Notes: generated by a model not told the origin, from the sequence alone. A stretch of 9,164 nt of DNA from Actinomycetota bacterium (GCA_030841245.1 JAVEDG010000404.1:1-9164); one strand, 5' to 3'; positions 1 to 6,970 are shown, counted from the stretch's first letter. Translations and numbers: made by a program.

Positions 1-836
1 GCGCGACGCTGGGCATCGCGGTGCTGTCGGTGGCGGTCTGGGCGCACCACATGTTCGTCACCGGTGCGGTGAACCTGCCGTTCTTCTCCTTCATGACGTT
101 CCTGATCGCGGTGCCTACCGGGGTGAAGTTCTTCAACTGGATCGGCACCATGTGGGGCGGGTCATTGTCCTTCGACACCCCGTTGCTGTGGTCGGTCGGC
201 TTCCTCACCACCTTCCTGTTCGGCGGCCTGACCGGGGTCATCCTGGCCTCGCCGGCGCTGGACTACCAGGTCACCGACACCTACTTCGTGGTCGCACACT
301 TCCACTACGTCGTCTTCGGCACGGTGGTGTTCGCCATGTTCGCGGGCTTCTACTTCTGGTGGCCGAAGATGACCGGACGGATGCTCGACGAGCGGCTGGG
401 CAAGCTGCACTTCTGGCTGCTGTTCATCGGCTTCCACACCACGTTCCTGGTGCAGCACTGGCTGGGCGTCGAGGGCATGCCCCGTCGGTACGCCGACTAC
501 CTCCCGCAGGACGGCTTCACCACGCTCAACCAGATCTCGACCGCGGGTGCCTTCCTGCTGGCTGCGTCGACGTTCCCCTTCCTCTACAACGTCTGGAAGA
601 GCGCACGCGGCCCCCTGGTGCAGACCGACGACCCGTGGGGCTACGGCCGGTCCCTCGAGTGGGCGACGTCCTGCCCGCCGCCGCGGCACAACTTCGTGTC
701 ACTGCCGCGGATCCGGTCCGAGAGCCCGGCGTTCGACCTGCACTACCCGCACATCGCGGCGATGGACCACCCGACCGACAACAAGAACCTGCTCGACCAG
801 GTGCTGGGTGAGCCGGACATGGAGGAGCACCGGTGA
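1..836 (+). CDS. ctaD: Cytochrome c oxidase (aa3-type) subunit I, 3' part
   Basis: This is the catalytic subunit of the terminal oxidase, which reduces O2 to water and pumps protons across the membrane. The frame is open from position 3, leaving 277 residues to the TGA at 834-836. The 5' half is outside the window, including the heme a first ligand, the D-channel and the Tyr of the His-Tyr crosslink. Visible landmarks are the CuB His-His pair in VWAHHMF (codons 45-50), the K-channel lysine in AVPTGVKFF (codon 126-128), and the HFH motif (codons 297-305) that supplies the heme a3 and heme a ligands. The C-terminal tail contains GYGRSLEWATSCPPPRHNF, which is typical of actinobacterial CtaD and ends the protein at the usual place. 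It overlaps ctaF by 4 nt, so the two are co-translated. All key residues in the visible part are present, and the identification is secure. Confidence 0.97.
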   Translation, partial: ATLGIAVLSVAVWAHHMFVTGAVNLPFFSFMTFLIAVPTGVKFFNWIGTMWGGSLSFDTPLLWSVGFLTTFLFGGLTGVILASPALDYQVTDTYFVVAHFHYVVFGTVVFAMFAGFYFWWPKMTGRMLDERLGKLHFWLLFIGFHTTFLVQHWLGVEGMPRRYADYLPQDGFTTLNQISTAGAFLLAASTFPFLYNVWKSARGPLVQTDDPWGYGRSLEWATSCPPPRHNFVSLPRIRSESPAFDLHYPHIAAMDHPTDNKNLLDQVLGEPDMEEHR

Positions 837-1228
837 AGGTCGAGGGCTGGCTCTTCTTCTCGGGAACGTTCTTCTTCGCGATCTCCTCGGTCGTTTACTG
901 GATCTTCAGCAGCGAGCCGGTCGGCACGGTGGCTCTGGGCTTCACGGCCGGGCTGGCGTTCCTGGTGGGCTACTACCTGCTGTTCACCGCACGTCGGATC
1001 GACCCGCGCCCGGAGGACAGACCGAACGCCGACATCGCGGAGGGCGCCGGCGAGCTGGGCTTCTACAGCCCGCACAGCTGGTGGCCGCTGCCGGTGGGGA
1101 TCTTCGCCGCGACGGCCTTCCTCGGCATCGTCATCGGGTGGTGGCTGTTCATCATCGGGGCGATCGGGGGAGCGCTGTCGATCATCGGCCTTGTCTTCGA
1201 GTACTACCGCGGCGAGCCGGCGCACTGA
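833..1228 (+). CDS. ctaF: Cytochrome c oxidase subunit IV, actinobacterial type
   Basis: This is a 131-residue accessory membrane subunit of the aa3 oxidase in the bcc-aa3 supercomplex. It shows about four hydrophobic segments (residues ~4-25, ~30-52, and two between ~84 and 126). The loop motif GELGFYSPHSWWPLP sits before the third helix and is characteristic of the actinobacterial subunit IV family. The GTG start at 833 overlaps the ctaD stop as GTGA. GGAGG at 821-825 lies 7 nt upstream, which fixes the start and points to translational coupling with ctaD. The length matches the family (about 130-140 residues). It carries no metal or heme ligands; its known role in the family is structural. 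The gene is the last of the ctaC-ctaD-ctaF side of the locus, followed by 217 nt of non-coding DNA. Confidence 0.95.
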   Translation: MKVEGWLFFSGTFFFAISSVVYWIFSSEPVGTVALGFTAGLAFLVGYYLLFTARRIDPRPEDRPNADIAEGAGELGFYSPHSWWPLPVGIFAATAFLGIVIGWWLFIIGAIGGALSIIGLVFEYYRGEPAH

Positions 1229-1345
1229 CGGCGGCGTAGGGGAGCGCAGGCTCGTCGGCGAGGTCTCGGCCAGGCAAACTTTCCGCCGCCGGGCTCAGCC
1301 TGAGGTCGAGACTTGCCGATTTCGTTATGCACGGTGGAGGGGGCC

Positions 1346-1368
1346 GGTGGACGGCCGAGCCGGCCACC
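1346..1368 (+). terminator. GC-rich stem-loop, possible ctaF terminator or leader hairpin
   Basis: GGTGG (1346-1350) pairs with CCACC (1364-1368). Inside these, CGGC (1352-1355) pairs with GCCG (1359-1362) around a CGA loop, leaving one A-G mismatch (1351/1363). This gives nine base pairs, eight of them G-C. No T-tract follows, so it is not a classical intrinsic terminator, although high-GC actinobacteria often have terminators without a U-tail. It lies 117 nt after the ctaF stop and 77 nt before the transpeptidase start, so it could equally be a leader structure. It shares four bases with the palindrome that follows, so both hairpins cannot form at once. Confidence 0.35.
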
Positions 1369-1381
1369 AGTCAGACTGGTG
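1365..1381. promoter_or_regulatory. Perfect 17-nt palindrome, possible operator
   Basis: CACCAGTC-A-GACTGGTG is a perfect inverted repeat with 8-nt arms and a single central base, a geometry common for dimeric helix-turn-helix repressors. GTCAGA occurs at 1370-1375 and again at 1381-1386, an 11-nt spacing close to one helical turn. The site is 64 nt upstream of the transpeptidase start codon at 1446. As RNA, the same bases could make a 7-bp stem with a CAG loop. No regulator family can be named from the sequence, and an operator role is inferred. Confidence 0.4.
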
Positions 1382-1445
1382 TCAGATGCCGGAGCTCCGT
1401 TGAGGTGCCCGGCCCGATCAACCATGGTGAGGGGCTAGGGGCGGG

Positions 1446-2660
1446 ATGTCCGCTTTCGGGGTAGTCGTGACAGCGCGCCGCAGCCGGCGGGCGCTTCTCG
1501 TCGTGGCGGTGAGCCTGGCCGCGCTGGTCGCCACCGGCTGCCAGTCGTCGAACTCGCCGACGTCGTCGGCCAAGGGTCCCAACGCGATCGCGGCTGAGCT
1601 GATCCAGCCGACTATCAGCATCGACCCGGCCACCTACACCACGGGGGTCAGGCCGAGCGCGACCGTCCACGTCGACGCCAAGGACGGCAAGCTGACCAAG
1701 GTCGTGGTCGTGGACCAGAAGTCCCACCGGGTCAAGGGCACCATCTCGGCGGACGGGACGACCTACGCGAGCACCGGCAAGCTCCAGCTCGCCCGGCACT
1801 ACGTCGTACGGGCCTTTGCGGTAGGCATCAAGGGCACCCGGTCCACCCAGGTCTCCTACTTCGACACGATCAAGCCCAAGGGCCGCCTCACCACGGCGAT
1901 CTCACCGCTGGGCGGCTCGACCATGGGTGTCGGAATGCCGATCATCGTGCGTTTCAGCCACCCGGTGCACCGTCGAGCGGTCGTCGAGCGGCGGCTGACG
2001 GTGCACACGGACAAGCCGATCGTGGGCGGGTGGAACTGGATCAGCAGCACCGAGGTGCACTTCCGGCCCCGCACCTACTGGCCGCCGTACACCCACGTGC
2101 AGATCCACGTCCACCTCATGGGCGTCAATGCCGGGCACGGGATCTGGGGCCACGAGAGCCGCACGGTCGCCTTCGACACCGGGCCGTCGATGATCAGTGT
2201 GGTCAACGTCAAGAAGGACACCCTCACCGTGCACCGCAACGGCAAGGTGGTCCGCGTCATCCCGGTGACCACGGGCAAGGCAGACTTCCTCACCCGCAAC
2301 GGCATCAAGGTCATCCTGGAGAAGTTCGTCTCCCACATCATGGACTCGAGGACCGTCGGCATCCCGATGAGCTCGCCGGACTTCTACCGGATCGACGTGC
2401 CCTACGCCATGCGCGTGACCTGGAGCGGTGAGTTCGTGCACGCCGCACCTTGGTCGGTCGCCAGCCAGGGGCGGGAGAACGTCAGCCACGGCTGTGTCGG
2501 CATGAGCATGTCCAACGGCATCTGGCTCTTCAACCGCTCGCTGGTCGGCGACGTCGTCCAGGTCGTCGGGTCGCCGCGTCCGCTCGAGCCGGGCAACGGC
2601 TACACCGACTGGAACGTGCCGTGGTCGACCTGGAAGGCCGGCAGCGCGCTGCATTCCTGA
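1446..2660 (+). CDS. L,D-transpeptidase lipoprotein, LdtMt2-like
   Basis: This 404-residue protein is predicted to form 3-3 (mDAP-mDAP) cross-links in peptidoglycan at the outer face of the membrane. It begins with a basic region (RRSRR), a hydrophobic stretch and a lipobox-like VATGC, so Cys32 is the likely lipid anchor. A Ser/Thr-rich linker follows, then two Ig-like domains (~55-137 and ~140-247) and the YkuD catalytic domain (~249-372). Catalytic residues are visible: His332 (in EFVHAAP) and the SHGC motif with His348 and Cys350. The usual HGCxN asparagine is replaced by glycine (SHGCVGMS). The C-terminal tail DWNVPWSTWKAG matches the tail of LdtMt2, which packs on the catalytic domain. 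ATG 1446 has AGGGG 4 nt upstream and GAGGGG 11 nt upstream. GTG 1467 (CGGGG 6 nt upstream) is a good alternative, giving a more compact signal peptide. It is monocistronic and convergent with qcrB. Confidence 0.93.
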   Translation: MSAFGVVVTARRSRRALLVVAVSLAALVATGCQSSNSPTSSAKGPNAIAAELIQPTISIDPATYTTGVRPSATVHVDAKDGKLTKVVVVDQKSHRVKGTISADGTTYASTGKLQLARHYVVRAFAVGIKGTRSTQVSYFDTIKPKGRLTTAISPLGGSTMGVGMPIIVRFSHPVHRRAVVERRLTVHTDKPIVGGWNWISSTEVHFRPRTYWPPYTHVQIHVHLMGVNAGHGIWGHESRTVAFDTGPSMISVVNVKKDTLTVHRNGKVVRVIPVTTGKADFLTRNGIKVILEKFVSHIMDSRTVGIPMSSPDFYRIDVPYAMRVTWSGEFVHAAPWSVASQGRENVSHGCVGMSMSNGIWLFNRSLVGDVVQVVGSPRPLEPGNGYTDWNVPWSTWKAGSALHS

Positions 2661-2699
2661 TCGGCTCGCGGCTTCGTCACCCGGCGCGTGGCTCGCTGA
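2661..2699. other. Convergent gap between L,D-transpeptidase and qcrB genes
   Basis: Only 39 nt separate the two convergent stop codons. I see no convincing stem-loop or T-tract on either strand. The only internal repeat is GGCTCGC at 2663-2669 and 2689-2695. The two transcripts therefore probably overlap at their 3' ends, or terminate by Rho or inside the opposing gene. Confidence 0.5.
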
Positions 2700-4301
2700 C
2701 TAGTGGTGGCCGCTCGTCTCGATCTCACGGACCTCAGCAGGAGTGGGTGGCTCCACCCGGTCCTCGAAGTAGAACCGGGAGACCCGGGCGCGTGCCTTGG
2801 AGAGCAGCAGCCGGCGGCGCGGGATGCCGTTGTCGTCGGTGTCGGGCTCGAGCTCGAGCGGGCGCCGCGACAGGTGCTGAGTGAGCATCCACTTCTCGGT
2901 GTCCGAGATCGGCTCGTGCACCTCGATCATCTCGCCGTCCGGGAGCCGCTGGATGATGCCGGTCTCCCTACCGTGCAGCACCTTCTCGCGATCTCGGCGT
3001 TGCAGACCCAGGCAGATCCGCTTCGTCACCACGTAGCTGATCGGTGGGATCACGATGATCAGCACCTGGAACGCCCGGGTGATCGAGTTGATCGAGAGGT
3101 GGAAGGTGATGGCGAACAGGTCGTTGGCACCCCCCGCCAGCAGGATCAGCCAGAACGAGATCGCCAAGACACCCAGGCCGGTGCGGGTCGGAACGTTGCG
3201 CGGTCGGTCCAGGATGTGGTGCTCCCGGTCGTCACCGGTGACCCAGCGTTCGATGAACGGGTAGAGCCCGAGCGCCGTGAACATGAAACCGGGCACGATC
3301 AGAGCCGGGACGAGAACGTTCATGGGCACCGTGTAGCCCCAGGCTCTGATCTCCCACGGCGGCATCATCCGGAGCGAGCCCTCGAGGAAGCCCATGTACC
3401 AGTCCGGCTGTGTGCCGTCCGACACCTCACCCGGCTTGTAGGGGCCGAAGAGCCAGATCGGGTTGATCGTGGCCACCGACGACAGCAGCGCGGTCACGCC
3501 GAAAGTGATGAAGAAGAAGCCGCCCGCCTTGGCGGTGTAAACCGGGAAGAAGGGGTAGCCGACGGCGTTCTTCTCGGTGCGGCCGGGCAGCGGGTACTGC
3601 GTGTGCTTCTGGTACCACACGAGCATGACGTGCACGGTGATCAGCGCCAGGAAGATGCCAGGGATCAGGAGCACATGGGCGGTGTAGAGCCGCGCGATCA
3701 GGTCGTCGCCCGGGAACTGCCCGCCGAACAGGAAGTAGGACAGGTAGGTGCCGACCAGCGGCAGGGAGAGCAGCACACCCTCCGTGATGCGCAGGCCGGT
3801 GCCGGAGAGCAGGTCGTCGGGCAGGGAGTAGCCGGCGAGACCCTCGATCAGGGCCAGCGTCAGCAGGATGGTGCCAATGATCCAGTTGGTCTCACGCGGC
3901 TTGCGGAACGCACCGGTGAAGAAGATGCGGCACAGGTGCACGACCATCGCAGACACGAAGATCAGCGCGGCCCAGTGGTGGATCTGGCGCATGATCAGGC
4001 CGCCACGGACGTCGAAGGAGATGCGCAGCGTCGACTCGTAGGCCTGCGACATCTTCAGCCCCTGAAGCGGCGTGTACGCCCCGTGGTAGACCACCTCGGA
4101 CTGGCTCGGCTGGAACCACAGCGTGAGGAAGGTGCCGGTGAGCAGCAGGATGATGAAGCTGTACAGGGCGATCTCACCCAGCATGAACGACCAGTGGTCG
4201 GGGAAGACCTTGCGAGCCGTCTTCTTGATCCAGCCGGCCGCGCCGAACCGGTCATCGATCGTCCCACCGACCTGCGCGGCGGCCTTCTCGAGCATCGCCA
4301 T
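2700..4301 (-). CDS. qcrB: Cytochrome bcc complex, cytochrome b subunit
   Basis: This 533-residue membrane protein oxidises menaquinol at the Qo site and carries the two b hemes. About eight transmembrane helices are visible between residues 43 and 427. The bis-His heme ligands are His108/His122 (helix B) and His209/His224 (helix D). The second pair is one residue further apart, as in cytochrome b6-like and actinobacterial proteins. The Qo-site PEWY motif is PDWY (299-302), the actinobacterial form. A hydrophilic C-terminal extension of ~100 residues starting at LGLQRRDRE, with ETGIIQRLPDGEMIEVHEP, is specific to actinobacterial QcrB and absent in mitochondria. The start is ATG 4301: its first base is the last base of the qcrA stop (TGATG), and GGGGAG lies 5 nt upstream; ATG 4295 is less well placed. 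Longer in-frame openings reaching back to 4472 lie inside qcrA and are not real. The family is the target of telacebec (Q203). Confidence 0.97.
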   Translation of the reverse strand: MAMLEKAAAQVGGTIDDRFGAAGWIKKTARKVFPDHWSFMLGEIALYSFIILLLTGTFLTLWFQPSQSEVVYHGAYTPLQGLKMSQAYESTLRISFDVRGGLIMRQIHHWAALIFVSAMVVHLCRIFFTGAFRKPRETNWIIGTILLTLALIEGLAGYSLPDDLLSGTGLRITEGVLLSLPLVGTYLSYFLFGGQFPGDDLIARLYTAHVLLIPGIFLALITVHVMLVWYQKHTQYPLPGRTEKNAVGYPFFPVYTAKAGGFFFITFGVTALLSSVATINPIWLFGPYKPGEVSDGTQPDWYMGFLEGSLRMMPPWEIRAWGYTVPMNVLVPALIVPGFMFTALGLYPFIERWVTGDDREHHILDRPRNVPTRTGLGVLAISFWLILLAGGANDLFAITFHLSINSITRAFQVLIIVIPPISYVVTKRICLGLQRRDREKVLHGRETGIIQRLPDGEMIEVHEPISDTEKWMLTQHLSRRPLELEPDTDDNGIPRRRLLLSKARARVSRFYFEDRVEPPTPAEVREIETSGHH

Positions 4302-5413
4302 CAGTTCTCCCCTCGGAACCAGTAGCTGGGTCCGACCGGCTCTTGGAAGTCCTGGTCCGCGACCAGGTAGCCCTCGCTGTCCACGCTGATCTTCAGCTGC
4401 GGCAACGGGCGACCGGCCGGGCCGAAGACCACCTCGCAGTTGTGGGTGACGTCGAACGTGGACTGGTGGCACGGGCAGAGCAGGTGGTGCGTCTGCTGCT
4501 CGTAGAGGCCCACGGGGCAGCCGACGTGGGTGCAGATCTTCGAGTAGCAGACGATGCCGTTGTAGTCCCAGCCCCTGCGGTCGGGCCGTTCGTGCAGCTC
4601 GTCGGGAGCGAGCCGGATGACGATGGCGGCGGCCTTGGCCTCCTCGTCCAACGGGTTGGGCATCTTGTCGATGCCCTCCGGCATCACGTGGACGACCCCG
4701 CCGATGGGCACCTCTTCGGCCTTGATCGGGTTGCGCGAGGGGTCACTGACGAGCCGGACGCCCTTGCGCCACGCCGTGTACGCCAGAGAGGCCCCCGGCA
4801 ACGGGCCGAGGTCGCGCAGCGGGACCAGGGCCAACAGCCCGAGCGGCGCCATCGCGCCGAGCAGGCTGTTACGGATCAGCTTGCGCCGACCCAGGCCCGC
4901 GCCCGCGGCGCCCTCCTTGAGCGCCTCGACCGCGCCCGCCCGCTCCTCGGCGGAGGAGTGCATCGGGTGGCGCTCCTGCACGATCTCGTCGTCGGGCATC
5001 AGCGTCTTGGCCCAGTGGATGGCACCGGCGCCGATGCAGAAGAGGGCGAGACCCATCCCGAGGCCGAGGCCGAGCGTCGAGTAGTGGACCGTGCTCAGCA
5101 GCTGGTTGCTGTTGCCCTGCTTGTCGGCCGGCTTGAACACGAAGTAGCTGACCAGGAAGATCAGCGTGCCGATCGTCGACAGACCGAACAGGGTCGCGAC
5201 CTCGCGCTCACGTCGCTGCGCGGCCGTCTTGTCGATGTCGGAGCGCCGGTAGATGTGCGGCGCCAGCCCCGGGTTGGCGTAGTGGGTCTCGATCTCGCCG
5301 TGCTCGTCGCGCGCCACGATGGCGCCCGCGTGCTCCTCCTGCACGGCGGCCGCGGCATCGGCCGACTCGACGTGCTCGACGCCGGCCGCGTCGGTGTGGG
5401 TGTGCTCACTCAT
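4301..5413 (-). CDS. qcrA: Cytochrome bcc complex, Rieske iron-sulfur subunit
   Basis: This 370-residue protein carries the [2Fe-2S] cluster that takes electrons from menaquinol at QcrB and passes them to QcrC. Actinobacterial Rieske proteins have three N-terminal membrane helices instead of one. Here they are at ~72-93, ~105-134 and ~183-200, the last preceded by twin arginines (Arg176-Arg177) consistent with Tat-assisted membrane insertion of the cluster domain. The Rieske motifs are CTHVGC (294-299) and CPCH (313-316). The cluster ligands are Cys294, His296, Cys313 and His316, with Cys299-Cys315 as the disulfide. The His/Glu-rich N-terminus (~1-60) is low in conservation. ATG 5413 is the first ATG, GTG or TTG after the qcrC stop in this frame; its ribosome site is only a G-run (GGGGG). 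It is coupled to qcrB by the one-base TGATG overlap. Confidence 0.97.
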   Translation of the reverse strand: MSEHTHTDAAGVEHVESADAAAAVQEEHAGAIVARDEHGEIETHYANPGLAPHIYRRSDIDKTAAQRREREVATLFGLSTIGTLIFLVSYFVFKPADKQGNSNQLLSTVHYSTLGLGLGMGLALFCIGAGAIHWAKTLMPDDEIVQERHPMHSSAEERAGAVEALKEGAAGAGLGRRKLIRNSLLGAMAPLGLLALVPLRDLGPLPGASLAYTAWRKGVRLVSDPSRNPIKAEEVPIGGVVHVMPEGIDKMPNPLDEEAKAAAIVIRLAPDELHERPDRRGWDYNGIVCYSKICTHVGCPVGLYEQQTHHLLCPCHQSTFDVTHNCEVVFGPAGRPLPQLKISVDSEGYLVADQDFQEPVGPSYWFRGEN

Positions 5414-5488
5414 CGGGGCCCCCGCGAGATCGCGAGCGAAGCGAGTGATCTTGTGGGGTATCTCATCGCGGCTGTCTCCTGGGGTGCC
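5414..5488 (-). other. qcrC-qcrA spacer with GCGAG repeats
   Basis: This spacer is 75 nt, long for this compact operon. It contains three copies of GCGAG on the plus strand (5424-5428, 5432-5436, 5441-5445) and an inverted repeat CGCGA-GA-TCGCG (5423-5434), next to a GGGGCCCCC run (5415-5423). Read on the coding strand it is exactly 25 sense codons in the frame of both qcrC and qcrA, with no stop and no ATG, GTG or TTG. It may be an intergenic repeat element or a leader that tunes qcrA translation; neither is demonstrated here. Confidence 0.45.
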
Positions 5489-6298
5489 TCATCGTGCCTT
5501 CGCTCCCAACCAGACGGCGCACGCGATCAGGGCGCCCAGCCCGAACAGCCAGCCGACGCCGCCCTCGGAGACCGGCCCGATCTTGCCCAGGCTCAGCCCG
5601 CCGGGGCCCGGCTCCTTGGCGGAGTTGCGCAGGAAGGCGATGATCTCGCGCTTGTCCTTGGCCGGCATCGTCGAGTCGCTGAAGACGGGCATCGACTGCG
5701 GGCCGGTGATCATCGCCTCGTACATGTGCCTCGGGCTGGTGCCGCGGAGGGCGGGGGCGAACTTGCCCAGGGTGAGGGCGCCGCCCGAGCCGGCGAAGTT
5801 GTGGCACATCGCGCAGTTGGTGCGGTAGATCTCGCCGCCCTTGGCGATGTCCGAGTTGGTGTAGTCGAGCTGGCTCTTGTCGGGGATGGCCGGTCCCGGC
5901 GCCAGCGAGGCGACGTACGCCGCGAGTGCCGCGGTCTGCTGGGCGTCGAAGCTCGGACGCTTCTTGACGATCTGCGGGCCGACGTTGGCCGCCGGCATCC
6001 GGCCCGTGCCCACCTGGAAGTCCACGGCCGCGGCGCCGACCCCGATCAGCGTCGGGCCGTCGCTGCTGCCTTCCGCGTTGAGGCCGTGACAGCTCGAGCA
6101 GTTGCGCAGGAAGAGGCCACGGCCCTGGTCGATGCTTGCGGTCGAGACGCCGGACGCCGCCTCGGCGTGCGGGGACGGGGCGAGCGCGGTGTAGAGCCCG
6201 CCAGTCACGCCAAGGGCAGCGGCAAGCACGACGAGGGGCGCGAACCTGTGTCTCCGCCGTCTCGTGAGCCCCGTCCAGGGCACGGTCAGTCGTCTCAC
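5489..6298 (-). CDS. qcrC: Cytochrome bcc complex, diheme cytochrome c subunit
   Basis: This 269-residue membrane-anchored diheme cytochrome c passes electrons from the Rieske cluster directly to CuA of the oxidase. It replaces both cytochrome c1 and soluble cytochrome c in actinobacteria. A basic N-terminus (RRRRHR) and a hydrophobic stretch (~20-40) form the signal or anchor. Heme 1 binds at CSSCH (67-71), with Met101 (GRMP) the likely sixth ligand. Heme 2 binds at CAMCH (162-166), with Met203 (SMPVF) the likely sixth ligand. One C-terminal helix (~247-266) ends in GAKAR. The conserved GPTLIGVGAAAVDFQVGTG segment is also typical of the family. The GTG start at 6298 has GGGGAG about 4 nt upstream; a GTG at 6283 is an alternative. 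It lies 42 nt downstream of ctaE and 75 nt upstream of qcrA in the same operon. Confidence 0.97.
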   Translation of the reverse strand: MRRLTVPWTGLTRRRRHRFAPLVVLAAALGVTGGLYTALAPSPHAEAASGVSTASIDQGRGLFLRNCSSCHGLNAEGSSDGPTLIGVGAAAVDFQVGTGRMPAANVGPQIVKKRPSFDAQQTAALAAYVASLAPGPAIPDKSQLDYTNSDIAKGGEIYRTNCAMCHNFAGSGGALTLGKFAPALRGTSPRHMYEAMITGPQSMPVFSDSTMPAKDKREIIAFLRNSAKEPGPGGLSLGKIGPVSEGGVGWLFGLGALIACAVWLGAKAR

Positions 6299-6340
6299 GG
6301 GGCTCCCCGGCTGGTCGTGTGACTGGTCGTCATCCGATGG

Positions 6341-6970
6341 TCACTTGATCAGGTAGATGGTCGAGAACAGTCCGATCCAGACCACGTCGACGAAGTGCCA
6401 GTAGTACGAGACGACGACGGCAGTGGTCGCGTGGCCATGGGTGAAGCGCTTCGCCGTGAACGTCCGGCCGAGGACCAGGCAGAACGCGAGCAGGCCACCC
6501 GTGACGTGCAGGCCGTGGAACCCGGTCGTCAGGTAGAAGACCGAGCCGTACGCGTTGGAGCTCAGGGTGAGGCCGTCGTCGTGCATCAACGAGGTGTACT
6601 CGTAGACCTGGCCGCCGATGAAGAAGGCGCCCATCAGGAACGTGATGACGAACCACTTGCGCAGGCCCACCACGTCGCCGCGCTCGGCGGCGAACACCCC
6701 CATCTGGCAGGTCACCGAGGAGAGCACCAGCACCGTCGTGTTGACCGCCGAGAACGGGATGTTGAGCAGGTCGGGCTGGGTGTGCCACAGCCCCGGGTGG
6801 ACCGAGCGGGTCGTGAAGTACATCGCGAACAGCGCCGCGAAGAACATCAGCTCCGACGACAGCCAGACGATCGTCCCGACGGCGGTCGCGTCCGGGCGGT
6901 TGGCCGGGACATGGCTGCGGGGCCCAGGCCCCATCTCGTCAACCGCCTGCGCGCTCGCCACGTCGGTCAT
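6341..6970 (-). CDS. ctaE: Cytochrome c oxidase subunit III
   Basis: This 209-residue membrane subunit of the aa3 oxidase binds beside subunit I and stabilises its proton uptake. About five transmembrane helices are present, as in short bacterial COX3 proteins lacking the first two helices. Family landmarks are SSELMFFAALFAMYF (38-52, conserved Glu40), the TGFHGLHVTGG motif (149-159) and the terminal YWHFVDVVWIGLF stretch (190-202). ATG 6970 is preferred: GGAGG lies 9 nt upstream and the family N-terminus is short. An extension to 7135 would run across the divergent promoter and into the ctaG-like gene, and is rejected. It is the first gene of the ctaE-qcrC-qcrA-qcrB operon, the same order as Rv2193-Rv2196 of M. 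tuberculosis. Confidence 0.96.
   Translation of the reverse strand: MTDVASAQAVDEMGPGPRSHVPANRPDATAVGTIVWLSSELMFFAALFAMYFTTRSVHPGLWHTQPDLLNIPFSAVNTTVLVLSSVTCQMGVFAAERGDVVGLRKWFVITFLMGAFFIGGQVYEYTSLMHDDGLTLSSNAYGSVFYLTTGFHGLHVTGGLLAFCLVLGRTFTAKRFTHGHATTAVVVSYYWHFVDVVWIGLFSTIYLIK

Larger units (their letters stand above)
1229..1445. other. Intergenic region between ctaF and the L,D-transpeptidase gene
   Basis: This 217-nt stretch holds no credible gene. It is somewhat less GC-rich around 1272-1282 and 1311-1330 than the genes beside it. It contains a short 11-nt palindrome CTCAGCCTGAG (1294-1304) and, further on, a strong GC-rich hairpin and a perfect 17-nt palindrome described separately. No clear -35/-10 pair stands out; TTATGC at 1325-1330 is a poor -10 candidate without a matching -35. 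The region probably contains both the end of the ctaDF transcript and the promoter and leader of the transpeptidase gene, but this is inferred from position only. Confidence 0.6.

Noticed and set aside
299..316. QcrB PDWY instead of PEWY as a defect
   Set aside because: Asp in place of Glu at this Qo motif is the normal form in actinobacterial QcrB, not an unusual mutation.
1365..1381. Reading the palindrome as a FadR/GntR operator
   Set aside because: It shares CTGGT/ACCAG words with the FadR site, but the half-sites are in the opposite order, so the assignment is not justified.
2703..4325. A 540-codon plus-strand open frame opposite qcrB
   Set aside because: It is antisense to a certain gene, and its translation is Arg/Asp/Gly/Gln/Val-rich with no domain. 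High third-position GC routinely opens such frames in this kind of genome.
4302..4472. N-terminal extension of QcrB to 4472
   Set aside because: It lies inside the qcrA Rieske domain in another frame. ATG 4301 has a ribosome site and the TGATG junction.
4343..6322. A 659-codon plus-strand open frame opposite qcrA and qcrC
   Set aside because: It spans two verified genes and their spacer on the other strand, with low-complexity charged composition; it is a GC-bias artefact.
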